Shown: piece after piece, positions 16,909 through 26,668 of the stretch
Position numbering within the stretch: the first letter of the stretch is position 1
Layout of the letters: the number at the start of each line of letters is the position of its first letter
Assembly: GCA_009787775.1 (NCBI GenBank)
Contig: WQSQ01000008.1
Span: forward strand, 1-46,825
DNA from: Treponema sp.
GTDB taxonomy: Bacteria > Spirochaetota > Spirochaetia > Treponematales > Breznakiellaceae
Direction: 5' to 3'
Length of the DNA: 46,825 nt
Notes under the pieces: generated by a model
Told to the model about the DNA's origin: nothing
What the model saw: only the letters and a program-made list of their open reading frames with translations
Databases searched by the model: none
Position numbers and translations under genes: made by a program

Positions 16909-19061
16909 AGAAAGATATTTTCCGTACTGTAGAATTCTGGAAATCCGCCGTAATGACAATGCCGGATAGTTCTTTCTTTGAATTGATGCGAAGCGTATTC
17001 GGAAAAATTAAAACGCCTTTTAATAAACAGCAACTTTTAAACGATTTGGAAACATTTTTACTTCGTAATGATATTCAGAAAACAATTGTTTCGTATATTG
17101 ATGAAACTGACGCTAAAATAATCGCAGCAGCTGCTCTCTACTGCGAACCTTTTCCTGAACAGCTTGGAAAATTTTTCTCTGATGAGTATAGTTACGCGCA
17201 GCTTCAGGATATAATCGTGAATCTGGAAGAACGCTTTATTTTATATCGGTTCAGGGAATATACCGCAGTTACACAGAAACACAGCAGCTCTTTATCCGGA
17301 AAACCGCATTACAGCAGCCGCCTTGCCCTTAACCCGGTCTTAAAATCCCTGCTGCTGCCAATCACATCAGATACATCCGCTCTTTTTCCGGTGATGCGCG
17401 AATGTAAAACATCATCTGCTTTCGGAACGCAAAAGATATTTTTTAGCGATCTTGTGCTTGCTTCGCTGTTTTCTTTTATTTCAAAATGGGATTCTTTTTT
17501 CAAGTCAGAAGGCATTATACGAAAACGAATTATTGAAGAAGGCAAAAGAATATTTCCAGGAATTGATTTGGAGAATATTCTTGGTGCTTTACAGGTGCTT
17601 GGTTTGCTTTATACTGACGGCAGCAGGCTTGCTCACGACAGAAAATGTGTTAATGAATTCAGTCAGCTTTTGCCGCATGAACGTATAGAATATATTGCTG
17701 CTGCTTTATTGGTTTACGGAGAATCACAGCATCCTGCGGAAATACTTCCTCCGCTCTTCCGTAGTAAAATACGCAATATAGTAAATATAATACACAGTTT
17801 CTTAAACCAGCTAAAAGAAAAGTCATTTTACCCTGAAAAAACATTAAAAAGAATGATTGAAATACTTATTGCGCATACGGATACAAACATTGTATGCGAG
17901 AAACTGTTCGGAGTTTTGGAAAAAACATGTCTTATAGAAAAATCTGCGCATAAAATATTTTTTTCTGGCTCGATTCTGATTAATAAAAAAAATATCGTTG
18001 ATTCGGTAATAACTATAGATTCAGGATCATCAATTCTTGTATATCCTGAAATAGAATTTTCTGATGCTGTTAAACTGGCGTTCATATTGAATGTCTGCGA
18101 AACAGGATCAGTTCCGGGAAGCACTGTTGTTCGTTTTGAACTTGACAAGGATTCCGCAGTCCGTTCCTTTAATAATAATATAAGCGCTGATGAAATAATT
18201 GAATTATTAAACAGGCTTTCCGGAATACGTCTTTCGAACGGCGGCAATGCGTGGGACACGCTGATTTGGAACCTTAAAGATTGGGAAAAACGTTTTCATG
18301 AGGTTTCTTTAAGAAGGGGAGTGATCTTAAAGCTTTCGGAAGATCGTGTTTTTCTGACAGAGACACATCCGCTTTCACGTTTAATCATTGAAACTCTTGC
18401 TCCGGGTATTTATCTGCTAAATGAAGACTCAATGCATGAGGCAATATACACCCTGCATAATGCCGGAATAGATATAATCGCATGTATGAAAAACAATGCT
18501 AACAGCAATGCGCCCGGAAGCGAAGAAAAGGAAAGTTCTGCGGCAGCTTTGGGACATTTTTCTCCGCCGGAATCAAATGCAATTCTTTCGGACAGCGAAT
18601 ATGAATCCGTTAATACAGTTCCGGACAGGATGTTTTCAGATAATCTGACAGCCGACTTTCGCACGATACTCGAAAAAATGCAGATGGGCGATGCTGAAAA
18701 AAACGAATTGGCTGCAAGAATTGACAGACGGCTTATACTGTGCGAAACACAGTTAAGGGAAGCAAATATTCGCTATGAAAAACTTGAAGCCCGCCATATG
18801 GATTATGCAGGAAAACAGATTATCGCAAAACAGGCAATATCGCAAAAATCACCTGTTGAGATTATTTTACCGGAAAAAGGAAAAGACAAACAAATCTTCG
18901 GGATTCCTCTTGCGCTGGAAAAAGATGAAAAAGACATATATCTTGTCATTGACATCATGTCCTCATCAGAAAATAAAGGCGAAGCTAACTCTGTAAAACG
19001 CATACCGCTTGCAAAAGTAAGTCTTTTGCGCAGAATTAAAAAATCAATATTTGAAACCTGA
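16905..19061 (+). CDS. Large partner protein of XPB-like helicase
   Basis: The 718-residue protein overlaps the helicase stop by an ATGA. The N-terminal 150 residues (MKKDIFRTVEFWKSAVM, then winged-helix-like segments ending SRLALNPVLKSLLLP) and the middle part with HPLSRLIIETLAPGIYLLNEDS resemble the helicase-associated/XPB N-terminal-like domain proteins found beside bacterial XPB genes. The last 150 residues are predicted helical, with a possible coiled coil (ENEL-like ARIDRRLILCETQLREANI), and end in a small beta domain (DIYLVIDIMSSSENKGEA). No nuclease motif was recognised. Similarity to the archaeal XPB partner Bax1 is by position only. Confidence 0.75.
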   Translation: MKKDIFRTVEFWKSAVMTMPDSSFFELMRSVFGKIKTPFNKQQLLNDLETFLLRNDIQKTIVSYIDETDAKIIAAAALYCEPFPEQLGKFFSDEYSYAQLQDIIVNLEERFILYRFREYTAVTQKHSSSLSGKPHYSSRLALNPVLKSLLLPITSDTSALFPVMRECKTSSAFGTQKIFFSDLVLASLFSFISKWDSFFKSEGIIRKRIIEEGKRIFPGIDLENILGALQVLGLLYTDGSRLAHDRKCVNEFSQLLPHERIEYIAAALLVYGESQHPAEILPPLFRSKIRNIVNIIHSFLNQLKEKSFYPEKTLKRMIEILIAHTDTNIVCEKLFGVLEKTCLIEKSAHKIFFSGSILINKKNIVDSVITIDSGSSILVYPEIEFSDAVKLAFILNVCETGSVPGSTVVRFELDKDSAVRSFNNNISADEIIELLNRLSGIRLSNGGNAWDTLIWNLKDWEKRFHEVSLRRGVILKLSEDRVFLTETHPLSRLIIETLAPGIYLLNEDSMHEAIYTLHNAGIDIIACMKNNANSNAPGSEEKESSAAALGHFSPPESNAILSDSEYESVNTVPDRMFSDNLTADFRTILEKMQMGDAEKNELAARIDRRLILCETQLREANIRYEKLEARHMDYAGKQIIAKQAISQKSPVEIILPEKGKDKQIFGIPLALEKDEKDIYLVIDIMSSSENKGEANSVKRIPLAKVSLLRRIKKSIFET

Positions 19062-19084
19062 GAGAAAACCATATCTGTTCTGTT

Positions 19085-22000
19085 TCATGCTTGCAGGAAA
19101 CTTTCAATTGTGATTATGGCTTTTTTAAAAGCGCTGTGCAGTAAATGCAATGCAATATCATCCAAAAGAGAAGTTTCCTGCTTTGGCCAGGTTTTGGTTT
19201 TTAATTCATCAAGCGCCAGCCTGGCTGTGTTTTTATCAAACGCGGCGCATGCTGTTATTATAACCTGCAGCTTTTCATGCAGAAAAGCAGAGTCCTCTGC
19301 AGTAATTTTTAACGAATTATATTTATCTTCAGGTTTATTTTTGTTAATCAAGGATTGAAGCGTATTGATAAACGCAGGCGTCTCACTTGATATTAAAGAA
19401 ACATTATTTTCTTCGCCTGCCTGTTCCAGTTTTTTCGCGAAGGCGGAAGCTTCTGTCTCTCCTGTGTTCGCCAGAGCGCTTTTCATTCCGTGTACAGTTG
19501 TTATGTACAACTCTTTTTCTTCATTGTCAATTTCCGGTAATTTCCCGACTATGGTTTCCAGTATTTTTACCGCGTTTTCGGCATCATGTACAAAAAATTT
19601 CTTTTTTTCTGAACTTATAATAACAGGAGTTATTTTAAATTTCTTTTCCCGCTGCTCCCTTCTCGCTTCTTCCACGGTTTCCTGCGATTTTTTACTGCGG
19701 ATAAAATCATTTAATATCACATTTAATTCGCGGGAATCTATCGGTTTGGATATAAATCCATCGAATCCGTTTTTCATAAACATTTCCGCGCGGCCGATTA
19801 ACGCGTTTGCTGTTAAGGCAATAAGACTATTTTTATATCCATAGTCGCGTATTATTTTTGCGGCTGCGATACCGTCCATTTTCGGCATCATATGATCCAT
19901 GAATATAATATCGTATACTTTACCGCTTTTAATTTTATCTATTGCTTCAAATCCGCTGGATGCAGTATCTATGTTTAAACCATACGGCATCAGCATGCCT
20001 TTTGTAACATAAATGTTTGAATCCATATCATCAACAATAAGAACGCTACCGTACGGCATATACTCGCGGAAGAACTGAATCTTTTTTGCAATGGTTGAAC
20101 CTTGAAAATTGAAATTCCGCAGTTTCTCAACAAGTTCAGTTCCGCATACAGTCGAACCAATCCGTTTCTGCGGAATGTGTACCGTGAAAACAGAGCCTTT
20201 GCCGGCCTCGCTTTTAACATCAATTTTACCATTCATCTCATTTAAAAGACGCATTGTAATACTCATACCCAGGCCTGTGCCGACAATAGCGCGGTTGGTT
20301 TTCATATTGAAACGGGTATATTCATCAAAAAGCATTTCAATCTGCTTTTTTGTCATACCTTGTCCGGTATCACTAATGCGGAAAACAAGAATTACATCAT
20401 CAGGTATGGAATTTTGCACTGGTTCAACAGATATAAAAAACTCTATCTTGCCTTCGGCAGTATATTTAAACGCATTGGATAAGAGATTATTCAAAACCTG
20501 TTTAATGCGAAGCTCATCACCGAACAATTCAAGCGGAGTATTCTCATCCATCTGCAGAATAAATTCAATTGGATTGCTGTCATAACGCAGGCGGTTTAAA
20601 AGAGCTGTGTCATTAATCAAGCTTGATATATCGTACTTTGCCGGAGTCAGTTCCAGTTTACCAGCTTCTATTTTTGACAGGTCAAGAAGGTCGTTGATGA
20701 TGTTAAGAAGTATATCGCCTGATTCATATATTTTTGCGATAGCTTCCTGTGTATCTGTATCAAGTTTTTCTTTCTGAAGCTGGATTTCTGCGATTCCAAG
20801 AATTGTATTCATTGGGGTGCGAATTTCATGGCTCATGTTTGCCAAAAAAGAACTCTTATAACGGCTGCTCCTTTCTGCGAATTCTTTTGCTGCGACCAGT
20901 TCTGTTGCGTCAACAGAATGCTGTACATGAACAGTCTGTCCATTGGGCCAGTCTATATATCTGTCGGTATTGCGGTATATTTTATTGGTTAATGTGTTGT
21001 GTTCTTCCCAAATTATTACCTTCTCAGGCTCATTGTCAAGCTGGAAACAGGGACAGAAACTGCATCTATTATAAATATCTTTTTGAAAAACCTCGTAGCA
21101 TAATCTTCCGGTACAGTCTCCTGCTATATCGTAATGTTTCTTCATGCTTTCATTAACAAAAAGAATTTTGTTGGTACTCGGTTCGGTAACATAGATCATC
21201 GCATCAATGCTGTTCAGAATGGTTTCCATTGATCTGGTAGAAACATTTTTAAGTTTGTTTGCTTCATTTGCCTTATCTACCAGTTGGGCAAGTCTTCTTC
21301 TTTCATCACTGCTTCTGTAGAACATCACCAATAAAAGAAAAAGCACAACGGCGAACATGGATATTGCGCCAAGCAGCCATGGCAGACGCGCTTCCGCCAC
21401 ATTTACACGGTAATCAAAAGTTCTCTGCGACCATTGAACTGTAATTGCGTCAACACTAATTAATTTAAGCGATTTATCGATAATCGAGCGCAGGACGGTT
21501 TCATTTCTGTTAAATCCGAATCTTGTTTCTATCGGCTGGCTGAATAACAGGTTTATTTTATAGCCGGTATGTTCCAGATAATGAGTCTGCTGCATTAGCC
21601 TTCTTTGGGTTGTCATAACAAGGTCGACTTCGTTTTTCTGCATGGCCTCGAAAGCAAGATCAATTGTTTCATATTCAATTGAGTGCTTATGATTGGGGAA
21701 CCATTGCCTGAACATATCGGCATGAACTGTATTTGCGGCAAAGCCTACTTTTTCCAGCAGAATCTCATTAAGCGAGACATTGTGATGTTCCAATTTTGAA
21801 ACAAGCGCGTAATGATCTGTCATTATAAGCACATCAGACCAGATGAAAAAAGCTTCGCGTTCTTTTGTCCTGACCAGTTCCGGAATAATGGCGGCATCTC
21901 CTTTTTTCAACAGTTCCTGAACAGCCGGAAATAACGCCTTATCATCATTTACTACATTGAATTTAATACCCGTAAGCGATGTAATTTCATTTACTAAATC

Positions 22001-22984
22001 AAAAAATATTCCCTGCCATTTCTTTTCGCGCGAGTTGTAAAAAGAAAACGGATAATTATTTGACTGCACCCCAACCGGAATTACCGGATTGTTTTTTATA
22101 TATTCGCGTTCTTTATCGCTGAGCAAAATGGACAGTTTATATTTTTTATAATCCATATTTCCCTGATTGTACAAATTAATAAGATGGTACATGGCGCCGT
22201 TTCTTAACGCTTTGTTAACAACAGAAATGACTGGCATCAGTTCAGGGTTAGCCGTTGCCATGGAAACAGGATTGAAAAGCAGAGGAAAAAAATCTTCTAT
22301 GACAATATTGTCATAATTAATTAACGCCGCGTCTGTGGTGCTTGTCGCGATATACGCGTCAGCTTCATCATTTTCAAGCAGGCGGTATGCGCCTGAAAAC
22401 CCGTTTACAGGTATTACTTCATATGTGCTGGCTTCCATTACAGATGCCACGGCTTCTTCAAGGGGAGTGTAAGCCGCAAACGCGAACCTGAGCGGGCGTT
22501 CTTCCAGTATTTTATCAATGGAGCGGCTTCCTTCAAGCCTCACCATTACAAACTGTCTTTCGGCAATTGTGTCAGTCAAAAAAAGCGTTCTTAAACGCTC
22601 CTCGTTCGGCATTATATTACCCGAAAAATCAATTTCCCTGTTATTTAATCCCCGGATTAGTTCATTAGCTGCATAAATTTTTGGAATAAAAGGAATATTA
22701 AAAAGCTGCGTCAGCCATTCGCAGAAAAGTGCGGCATATCCGCCTGTTTCGCCGTTTTCTTTTTCAAATGCCTCTGTAGAAAGAATCATTCCGTATGTAA
22801 ATGATTCATATTTTTCCCGAAGCGCGTTTATTTCCGCAGTTTCATGTTCTGTTACTCCCGGAATGCTGCGAAATGTTTTAAATAGTGCGTAATCATGAGA
22901 GTGTTCAGTTGAATTGTTCGTACAGTAAGTAAGGGCGCAAGCGCAAAGCAGTATTAATATAACTCGGTTTGCGTTTCCTCTCAT
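19085..22984 (-). CDS. BvgS-like hybrid sensor histidine kinase
   Basis: The 1299-residue protein starts with a hydrophobic leader ending LTYC, suggesting a lipoprotein or signal anchor, then two tandem SBP_bac_3 (periplasmic binding) domains at about 55-285 and 295-525, a transmembrane helix near 535-556, a PAS domain with a CSFCPC cysteine cluster at about 585-700, the HisKA H-box SFLANMSHEIRTP (His719), HATPase boxes (NNLLSNAFKYT, DTGQGM, GTGLGMSI), a receiver with IIFMDHMMPKMDG, and an HPt with TTVHGMKSAL. This is the full BvgS layout for a His-Asp-His-Asp phosphorelay. The ligand is likely a small molecule caught by the SBP domains. Its ATG overlaps the TGA of the HD-GYP regulator gene. 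Confidence 0.93.
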   Translation of the reverse strand: MRGNANRVILILLCACALTYCTNNSTEHSHDYALFKTFRSIPGVTEHETAEINALREKYESFTYGMILSTEAFEKENGETGGYAALFCEWLTQLFNIPFIPKIYAANELIRGLNNREIDFSGNIMPNEERLRTLFLTDTIAERQFVMVRLEGSRSIDKILEERPLRFAFAAYTPLEEAVASVMEASTYEVIPVNGFSGAYRLLENDEADAYIATSTTDAALINYDNIVIEDFFPLLFNPVSMATANPELMPVISVVNKALRNGAMYHLINLYNQGNMDYKKYKLSILLSDKEREYIKNNPVIPVGVQSNNYPFSFYNSREKKWQGIFFDLVNEITSLTGIKFNVVNDDKALFPAVQELLKKGDAAIIPELVRTKEREAFFIWSDVLIMTDHYALVSKLEHHNVSLNEILLEKVGFAANTVHADMFRQWFPNHKHSIEYETIDLAFEAMQKNEVDLVMTTQRRLMQQTHYLEHTGYKINLLFSQPIETRFGFNRNETVLRSIIDKSLKLISVDAITVQWSQRTFDYRVNVAEARLPWLLGAISMFAVVLFLLLVMFYRSSDERRRLAQLVDKANEANKLKNVSTRSMETILNSIDAMIYVTEPSTNKILFVNESMKKHYDIAGDCTGRLCYEVFQKDIYNRCSFCPCFQLDNEPEKVIIWEEHNTLTNKIYRNTDRYIDWPNGQTVHVQHSVDATELVAAKEFAERSSRYKSSFLANMSHEIRTPMNTILGIAEIQLQKEKLDTDTQEAIAKIYESGDILLNIINDLLDLSKIEAGKLELTPAKYDISSLINDTALLNRLRYDSNPIEFILQMDENTPLELFGDELRIKQVLNNLLSNAFKYTAEGKIEFFISVEPVQNSIPDDVILVFRISDTGQGMTKKQIEMLFDEYTRFNMKTNRAIVGTGLGMSITMRLLNEMNGKIDVKSEAGKGSVFTVHIPQKRIGSTVCGTELVEKLRNFNFQGSTIAKKIQFFREYMPYGSVLIVDDMDSNIYVTKGMLMPYGLNIDTASSGFEAIDKIKSGKVYDIIFMDHMMPKMDGIAAAKIIRDYGYKNSLIALTANALIGRAEMFMKNGFDGFISKPIDSRELNVILNDFIRSKKSQETVEEARREQREKKFKITPVIISSEKKKFFVHDAENAVKILETIVGKLPEIDNEEKELYITTVHGMKSALANTGETEASAFAKKLEQAGEENNVSLISSETPAFINTLQSLINKNKPEDKYNSLKITAEDSAFLHEKLQVIITACAAFDKNTARLALDELKTKTWPKQETSLLDDIALHLLHSAFKKAIITIESFLQA

Positions 22985-23997
22985 TCAGTACTTACTCTTT
23001 CTATTTCGCTTTCACACTCAAGAAAAACATTTATTAACTGCGGGTCAAGATGGGTACCGCCGCTTTTTTTTATTATCTCCACTGCATCTTTATGCGAAAA
23101 CGCATTTTTATATGATCGTTTGGAAACAAGCGCATCGTAAACATCGGCAATTGCCATAATGCGTCCCTGAAGAGGTATTTCTTCTCCTTTCAGTCCGTGC
23201 GGATATCCTTTCCCGTCCCATCGTTCATGATGGTAACCTGCAAACATTTTTGCGTATTGAAGAAATATCTCATCTCCTGAATCCTCTATAATGGTATCAA
23301 TAATTCTTTCGCCTTCAGCGGTGTGTGTTTTTATTATTTCAAATTCCTCCGGGCTAAGGCTGCCGGGCTTGTTTAAAATTGAATCTGATATAATAATCTT
23401 TCCGACATCATGAAGACGCGCGGACGATATGGCAGTTTCTAAATCCCATCTTCTGACTTCATCGGAATAAACACCAAGCTCCAGCATTTTATTAAGGATT
23501 AGCCTGATGTACTTGGTTGTGCGTTCAATGTGACTGCCTGTTATTGTGTCACGGTTTTCTACCATATTCGCCAGAACAGACACAATACTATTTTTCATTT
23601 TTTTAATATTTTCCGTACGTTCGCGGATTATATCTTCAATTTCAAGATGTGTTTTTATGCGGTTTAACAGCACTGGCCCTGAAAACGGTTTTGAGATAAA
23701 ATCTATCGCGCCTATTTCAAAGCCAAGAGATTCAGTCAGAGGATCATTTCTGCTGGTAACAAAAATTACCGGAATACCGTTATACCTGCCGCTGGATTTC
23801 AAGCGCTTCAGCGTTTCAAATCCGTCCATCTCCGGCATTAAAATATCAAGAAGAATTATATCAGGTCTTACATCATCCAGCAGTTCAAACATGCTCAAAG
23901 CCGACGGCAGTGTGTAAACCCTGTAAAATTTTGATAGTGCTTCGTCAGCTGACAGTAAATTAACATTATTGTCATCAACAACAAAAACAGTTTTCAA
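22981..23997 (-). CDS. Response regulator with HD-GYP phosphodiesterase domain
   Basis: The 338-residue protein has a receiver domain (VVDDNNVN, phosphoacceptor Asp51 in ILLDILMPEMDG, ISKPF at about 110) and an HD-GYP domain with SARLHDVGKI (HD pair), a second His in KTHTAEGERI, and HHERWDGKGYPHGLKGEEIP (HHE and GYP motifs). HD-GYP domains hydrolyse c-di-GMP. The start is TTG with GGAGAGG six bases before. The overlapping ATGA with the downstream hybrid kinase means that kinase and regulator are co-translated; the regulator is the natural phosphotransfer target of its HPt. Confidence 0.93.
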   Translation of the reverse strand: MKTVFVVDDNNVNLLSADEALSKFYRVYTLPSALSMFELLDDVRPDIILLDILMPEMDGFETLKRLKSSGRYNGIPVIFVTSRNDPLTESLGFEIGAIDFISKPFSGPVLLNRIKTHLEIEDIIRERTENIKKMKNSIVSVLANMVENRDTITGSHIERTTKYIRLILNKMLELGVYSDEVRRWDLETAISSARLHDVGKIIISDSILNKPGSLSPEEFEIIKTHTAEGERIIDTIIEDSGDEIFLQYAKMFAGYHHERWDGKGYPHGLKGEEIPLQGRIMAIADVYDALVSKRSYKNAFSHKDAVEIIKKSGGTHLDPQLINVFLECESEIERVSTE

Positions 23998-24090
23998 TCA
24001 AAACCTCTCCATTTGTTTTTTATATTACGTCATTAAAAGATATCTTTCAATATGGGTAATATATCCTGTTGTTGAAGTGTTTTTTCTGTT

Positions 24091-24753
24091 TTATCTGAAA
24101 AAATGGAATTTTCCGAATTTATGGAGTTTGCCGTTAGAACTTTTTCTTATGTCTTCCAGCGATTTGAATATATAAGATGCGAAAGCCGCTTCGTTGCCGG
24201 CGTCTGTCGTGTAGAACCCCATCGTTGTATACGGTTCATTGCCTGCGGCTGCAAGAAGTCCGTTTGCAAAAGCACGGAACGACGAGAGCGCCGAAGGCCC
24301 GAGCATGTCGACAGTATCATCCTTTCCTGAACTCGGGATATCGGGATATACAAGCGCCATGGTTCCGTGTTTGCGTATTCTGAACAGAACAGCCAATTCC
24401 TTTACAAGGAAAAACCATCCTTTAATTTGGTCGTTAATCATCATGTCGACATCAGACAGGGAAAGTTCCGCCGCGCTGCTTCGGATTGAAGGAGGTGAGC
24501 AAATCAGAATAGCTTCACCAATGTGTTCAAGCCGGTTTTCCGCAGCGATTGCCAGCGTCCGCGCCGATATTGGACTCGACGGATTCCACTCCAGAGGAAG
24601 CCGTCCTGTTTCCTGAGACTGATTTTTCGATGCACCGGAAATTCTGTTCGGTATTATGGCAGAAACATACTGTTCCACTCTTCTTATAGTCTCAGTTTCA
24701 ATTGCCCGGCTGAGAGCGCAATCATTACCTGCTATAAGGATACCCCTTGTCAT
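24091..24753 (-). CDS. SDR-like (Rossmann-fold) conserved protein
   Basis: The 220-residue protein starts MTRGILIAGNDCALSRAI, a degenerate nucleotide-binding turn, and has DVDMMINDQIKGWFFLVKEL then HGTMALVYPDIPSS and SALSSFRAFANGLLA. The order resembles short-chain dehydrogenases, in which the NVxG-type helix is followed by a serine strand and a YxxxK helix, but the Tyr-Lys pair is not preserved (FRAFANG), so it is probably not an active oxidoreductase. Function unknown. The promoter (TTGATA, 17 nt, TACACT) ends 6 nt before the ATG. Confidence 0.65.
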   Translation of the reverse strand: MTRGILIAGNDCALSRAIETETIRRVEQYVSAIIPNRISGASKNQSQETGRLPLEWNPSSPISARTLAIAAENRLEHIGEAILICSPPSIRSSAAELSLSDVDMMINDQIKGWFFLVKELAVLFRIRKHGTMALVYPDIPSSGKDDTVDMLGPSALSSFRAFANGLLAAAGNEPYTTMGFYTTDAGNEAAFASYIFKSLEDIRKSSNGKLHKFGKFHFFR

Positions 24754-24759
24754 ACAATC

Positions 24760-24788
24760 AGTGTATATTTATATTTAGTTTCTATCAA
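24760..24788 (-). promoter_or_regulatory. Promoter of the SDR-like gene, leaderless type
   Basis: TTGATA (24788-24783), 17 nt, TACACT (24765-24760), then GATTGT and the ATG. It is back to back with the ymdB promoter, the two -35 boxes being only 6 bp apart, so one bound protein could affect both. Confidence 0.65.
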
Positions 24789-24794
24789 TACCAA

Positions 24795-24823
24795 GTGACA
24801 ATCGTTTTATTACTTGTTATATT
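24795..24823 (+). promoter_or_regulatory. Promoter of ymdB, leaderless type
   Basis: GTGACA (24795-24800), 17 nt, TATATT (24818-24823), then TTTTAT and the ATG at 24830. The predicted transcription start falls at the start codon; no Shine-Dalgarno is present. Confidence 0.6.
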
Positions 24824-24829
24824 TTTTAT

Positions 24830-25678
24830 ATGAATCTAGTAAAAGCAGCCATGATTGGTGACGTAGTGGGATCTTTCGGTCTGGAAACACTCGAAGCCAG
24901 ATTGCCTGCCCTGATTAAGGATCGCAGTATCAGTTTTGTTACTGTTAACGGAGAAAATGCCGCGCAGGGTTTTGGCATGACAGAGAGCGATTACAGGCGC
25001 ATCATCGCGGCGGGAGCTGATGTAGTTACTTCCGGCAATCATGTGTGGGAAAAACGCGAATTCTGGACAATACTGGAAACCGAGAAAAACATGCTGCGCC
25101 CTGCGAATTACTCCTCAGGTTCGCAGTGTAGCTTTAATGTTGCAGGAAAAGGGTTCATTAGTTTAAACAAGAAAGGAACCATCTGGACAGTAATAAACCT
25201 TCAGGGGCGTGAGTTTATGAACCCCATCGACTGCCCTTTTAAATGTTTTGACTATATATTTGGTTTAGTTAATGGAGATAAGAAAGATACTCATTCTTTA
25301 TCATTGGACAGCAGCCCTTCTGCCGCTTTAAGTATTGTTTTGGTTGACTTTCATGCCGAATCCAGCCGTGAAAAAGAGGCGCTTGGCTATTTTGCCGACG
25401 GCCGCGCCGCGGTTATTGCCGGAACGCATACTCATGTTCAGACCGCTGATGAACGAATACTGCCTGGAGGCAGCGCATACATTACAGACCTCGGTATGAC
25501 CGGAAATACAGACAGTGTAATTGGAATGGATCCGCAAATTTGCCTGGAGCGCGTCCGCAAACAGGTACTGTATCACATGGAAACGGCTTTACCGAAAGGT
25601 CCGGGGCAAATGCAGGGGATAATCGCGGAGATAGACGCTGATACAGGAAGGGTAGTTTCGATTGAGCGAATAAAATAA
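24830..25678 (+). CDS. ymdB: YmdB-like cyclic-nucleotide phosphodiesterase
   Basis: The 282-residue protein matches the YmdB/TIGR00282 family: IGDVVGSFG near the start, TVNGENAAQGFGMT, VTSGNHVWEKRE, MLRPANYSSG, VDFHAESSREKEALGYFADGRAAVIAGTHTHVQTADERILPGGSAYITDLGMTG in pieces in the usual order. These supply the Asp, Asn and His ligands of a dimetal site. Family members hydrolyse 2',3'-cyclic nucleotides and affect RNA processing and biofilm switching in Bacillus. It often sits beside rny; that gene is not present here. Divergent from the SDR-like gene. Confidence 0.95.
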   Translation: MNLVKAAMIGDVVGSFGLETLEARLPALIKDRSISFVTVNGENAAQGFGMTESDYRRIIAAGADVVTSGNHVWEKREFWTILETEKNMLRPANYSSGSQCSFNVAGKGFISLNKKGTIWTVINLQGREFMNPIDCPFKCFDYIFGLVNGDKKDTHSLSLDSSPSAALSIVLVDFHAESSREKEALGYFADGRAAVIAGTHTHVQTADERILPGGSAYITDLGMTGNTDSVIGMDPQICLERVRKQVLYHMETALPKGPGQMQGIIAEIDADTGRVVSIERIK

Positions 25679-25730
25679 ATTTATATATGTCCACATTATA
25701 GACGGACACTAACAAAAGCCAAATGCGCTG

Positions 25731-26018
25731 TTAATTTTTCTTAATACTCTTGCTTTTTGAAAAAATAGGATCAAAATATTTTTCAACGTCAATTTTCTTG
25801 ATCAGGACTTTTAAGACAGCGCGGTAAACTAGAATTGAAACCGCAATGGCGCCGATAAAGATTACTGTAAAGCTCCATGATTGGCTGCTTTCCGGCAGTA
25901 TTGGATGAATGAATCTTGCGTATAAAAAAAACAGGATTAAAAAGCTCGCTATACAGACAATGACATTAAATAAAGTTGCACCCAGAATAAACAGTACAGT
26001 ATTTGTTTTTTTATTCAC
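25731..26018 (-). CDS. Small two-helix membrane protein coupled to lspA
   Basis: The 95-residue protein starts at GTG 26018, chosen because AAAGGAG lies upstream and because GTGA overlaps the lspA stop; an extended frame up to 26084 has neither. It has hydrophobic segments at about residues 6-32 (NTVLFILGATLFNVIVCIASFLILFFL region) and 47-67, and a basic C-tail ending KSKSIKKN. Function unknown; the tight coupling suggests a role near lipoprotein processing or simply co-expression. Confidence 0.75.
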   Translation of the reverse strand: MNKKTNTVLFILGATLFNVIVCIASFLILFFLYARFIHPILPESSQSWSFTVIFIGAIAVSILVYRAVLKVLIKKIDVEKYFDPIFSKSKSIKKN

Positions 26019-26548
26019 TTTTTGACTCCTTTTCCGTTTTTTCTGAATGTGAAAAACATGGTAACAAGCAAAAGAATACAGCACACTACGACAGATGCGT
26101 CAGCGGCATTAAATGTCGGCCAGCGTTCAAAACCGAAAAGACCGTAAAATTTTATGCTGATAAAATCCACTACTCCGTCGGGACGGAATATCCGGTCGAT
26201 AATATTTCCCATACCGCCGCCGATAATGCCTGCTGCAGCCCAGCGCTGAATACATGTAAACTCATCTGTCCTGAAATAATACCACACAAGAAACCCCAAA
26301 ACCAGAATCGGGACAATAATGAATATAACCGGTTTGATAAAATCCGGAATGTTCTCACCCAGGCTGAAAGCTATCGCCTTGTTCCGTACATGGTATATCC
26401 AGAGAAAGTCATTGTTAAAAACATCATGTATAAATGCGGGATGTAAGGGCTTGATTTTAACGATAATTGCTTTGGATATCTGATCTATCAGTAAAATTAA
26501 GGCAGTAAGCAACAAGGGTAATAGCCGTTCTTTCGCAAATTGCTTCAT
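26015..26548 (-). CDS. lspA: Lipoprotein signal peptidase (signal peptidase II)
   Basis: The 177-residue inner-membrane protein has four hydrophobic segments and the conserved blocks LLIDQISKAIIV, GNIIDRIFRPDGVVDFI and FNAADASV, whose Asp residues (in GNIIDR..VVDF and NAADA) form the catalytic aspartate dyad. It cleaves signal peptides of diacylglyceryl-modified prolipoproteins. The start at 26548 has GGAG six bases upstream; the frame from 26566 is longer but has no site. Its substrates in this window would include the xylanase, the BspA-like protein and the small Flg_new-type lipoprotein. Confidence 0.95.
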   Translation of the reverse strand: MKQFAKERLLPLLLTALILLIDQISKAIIVKIKPLHPAFIHDVFNNDFLWIYHVRNKAIAFSLGENIPDFIKPVIFIIVPILVLGFLVWYYFRTDEFTCIQRWAAAGIIGGGMGNIIDRIFRPDGVVDFISIKFYGLFGFERWPTFNAADASVVVCCILLLVTMFFTFRKNGKGVKK

Positions 26549-26668
26549 TAAAACTCCGGATAACATTATATTTAAATACAGATACAGTTTATGTTTTTAA
26601 TTGGGCATGGTCAAGGCAATAGCACAGTTCTTTTATTTCCGGAGAATTATGTTTCAGCAAAAACGGTA

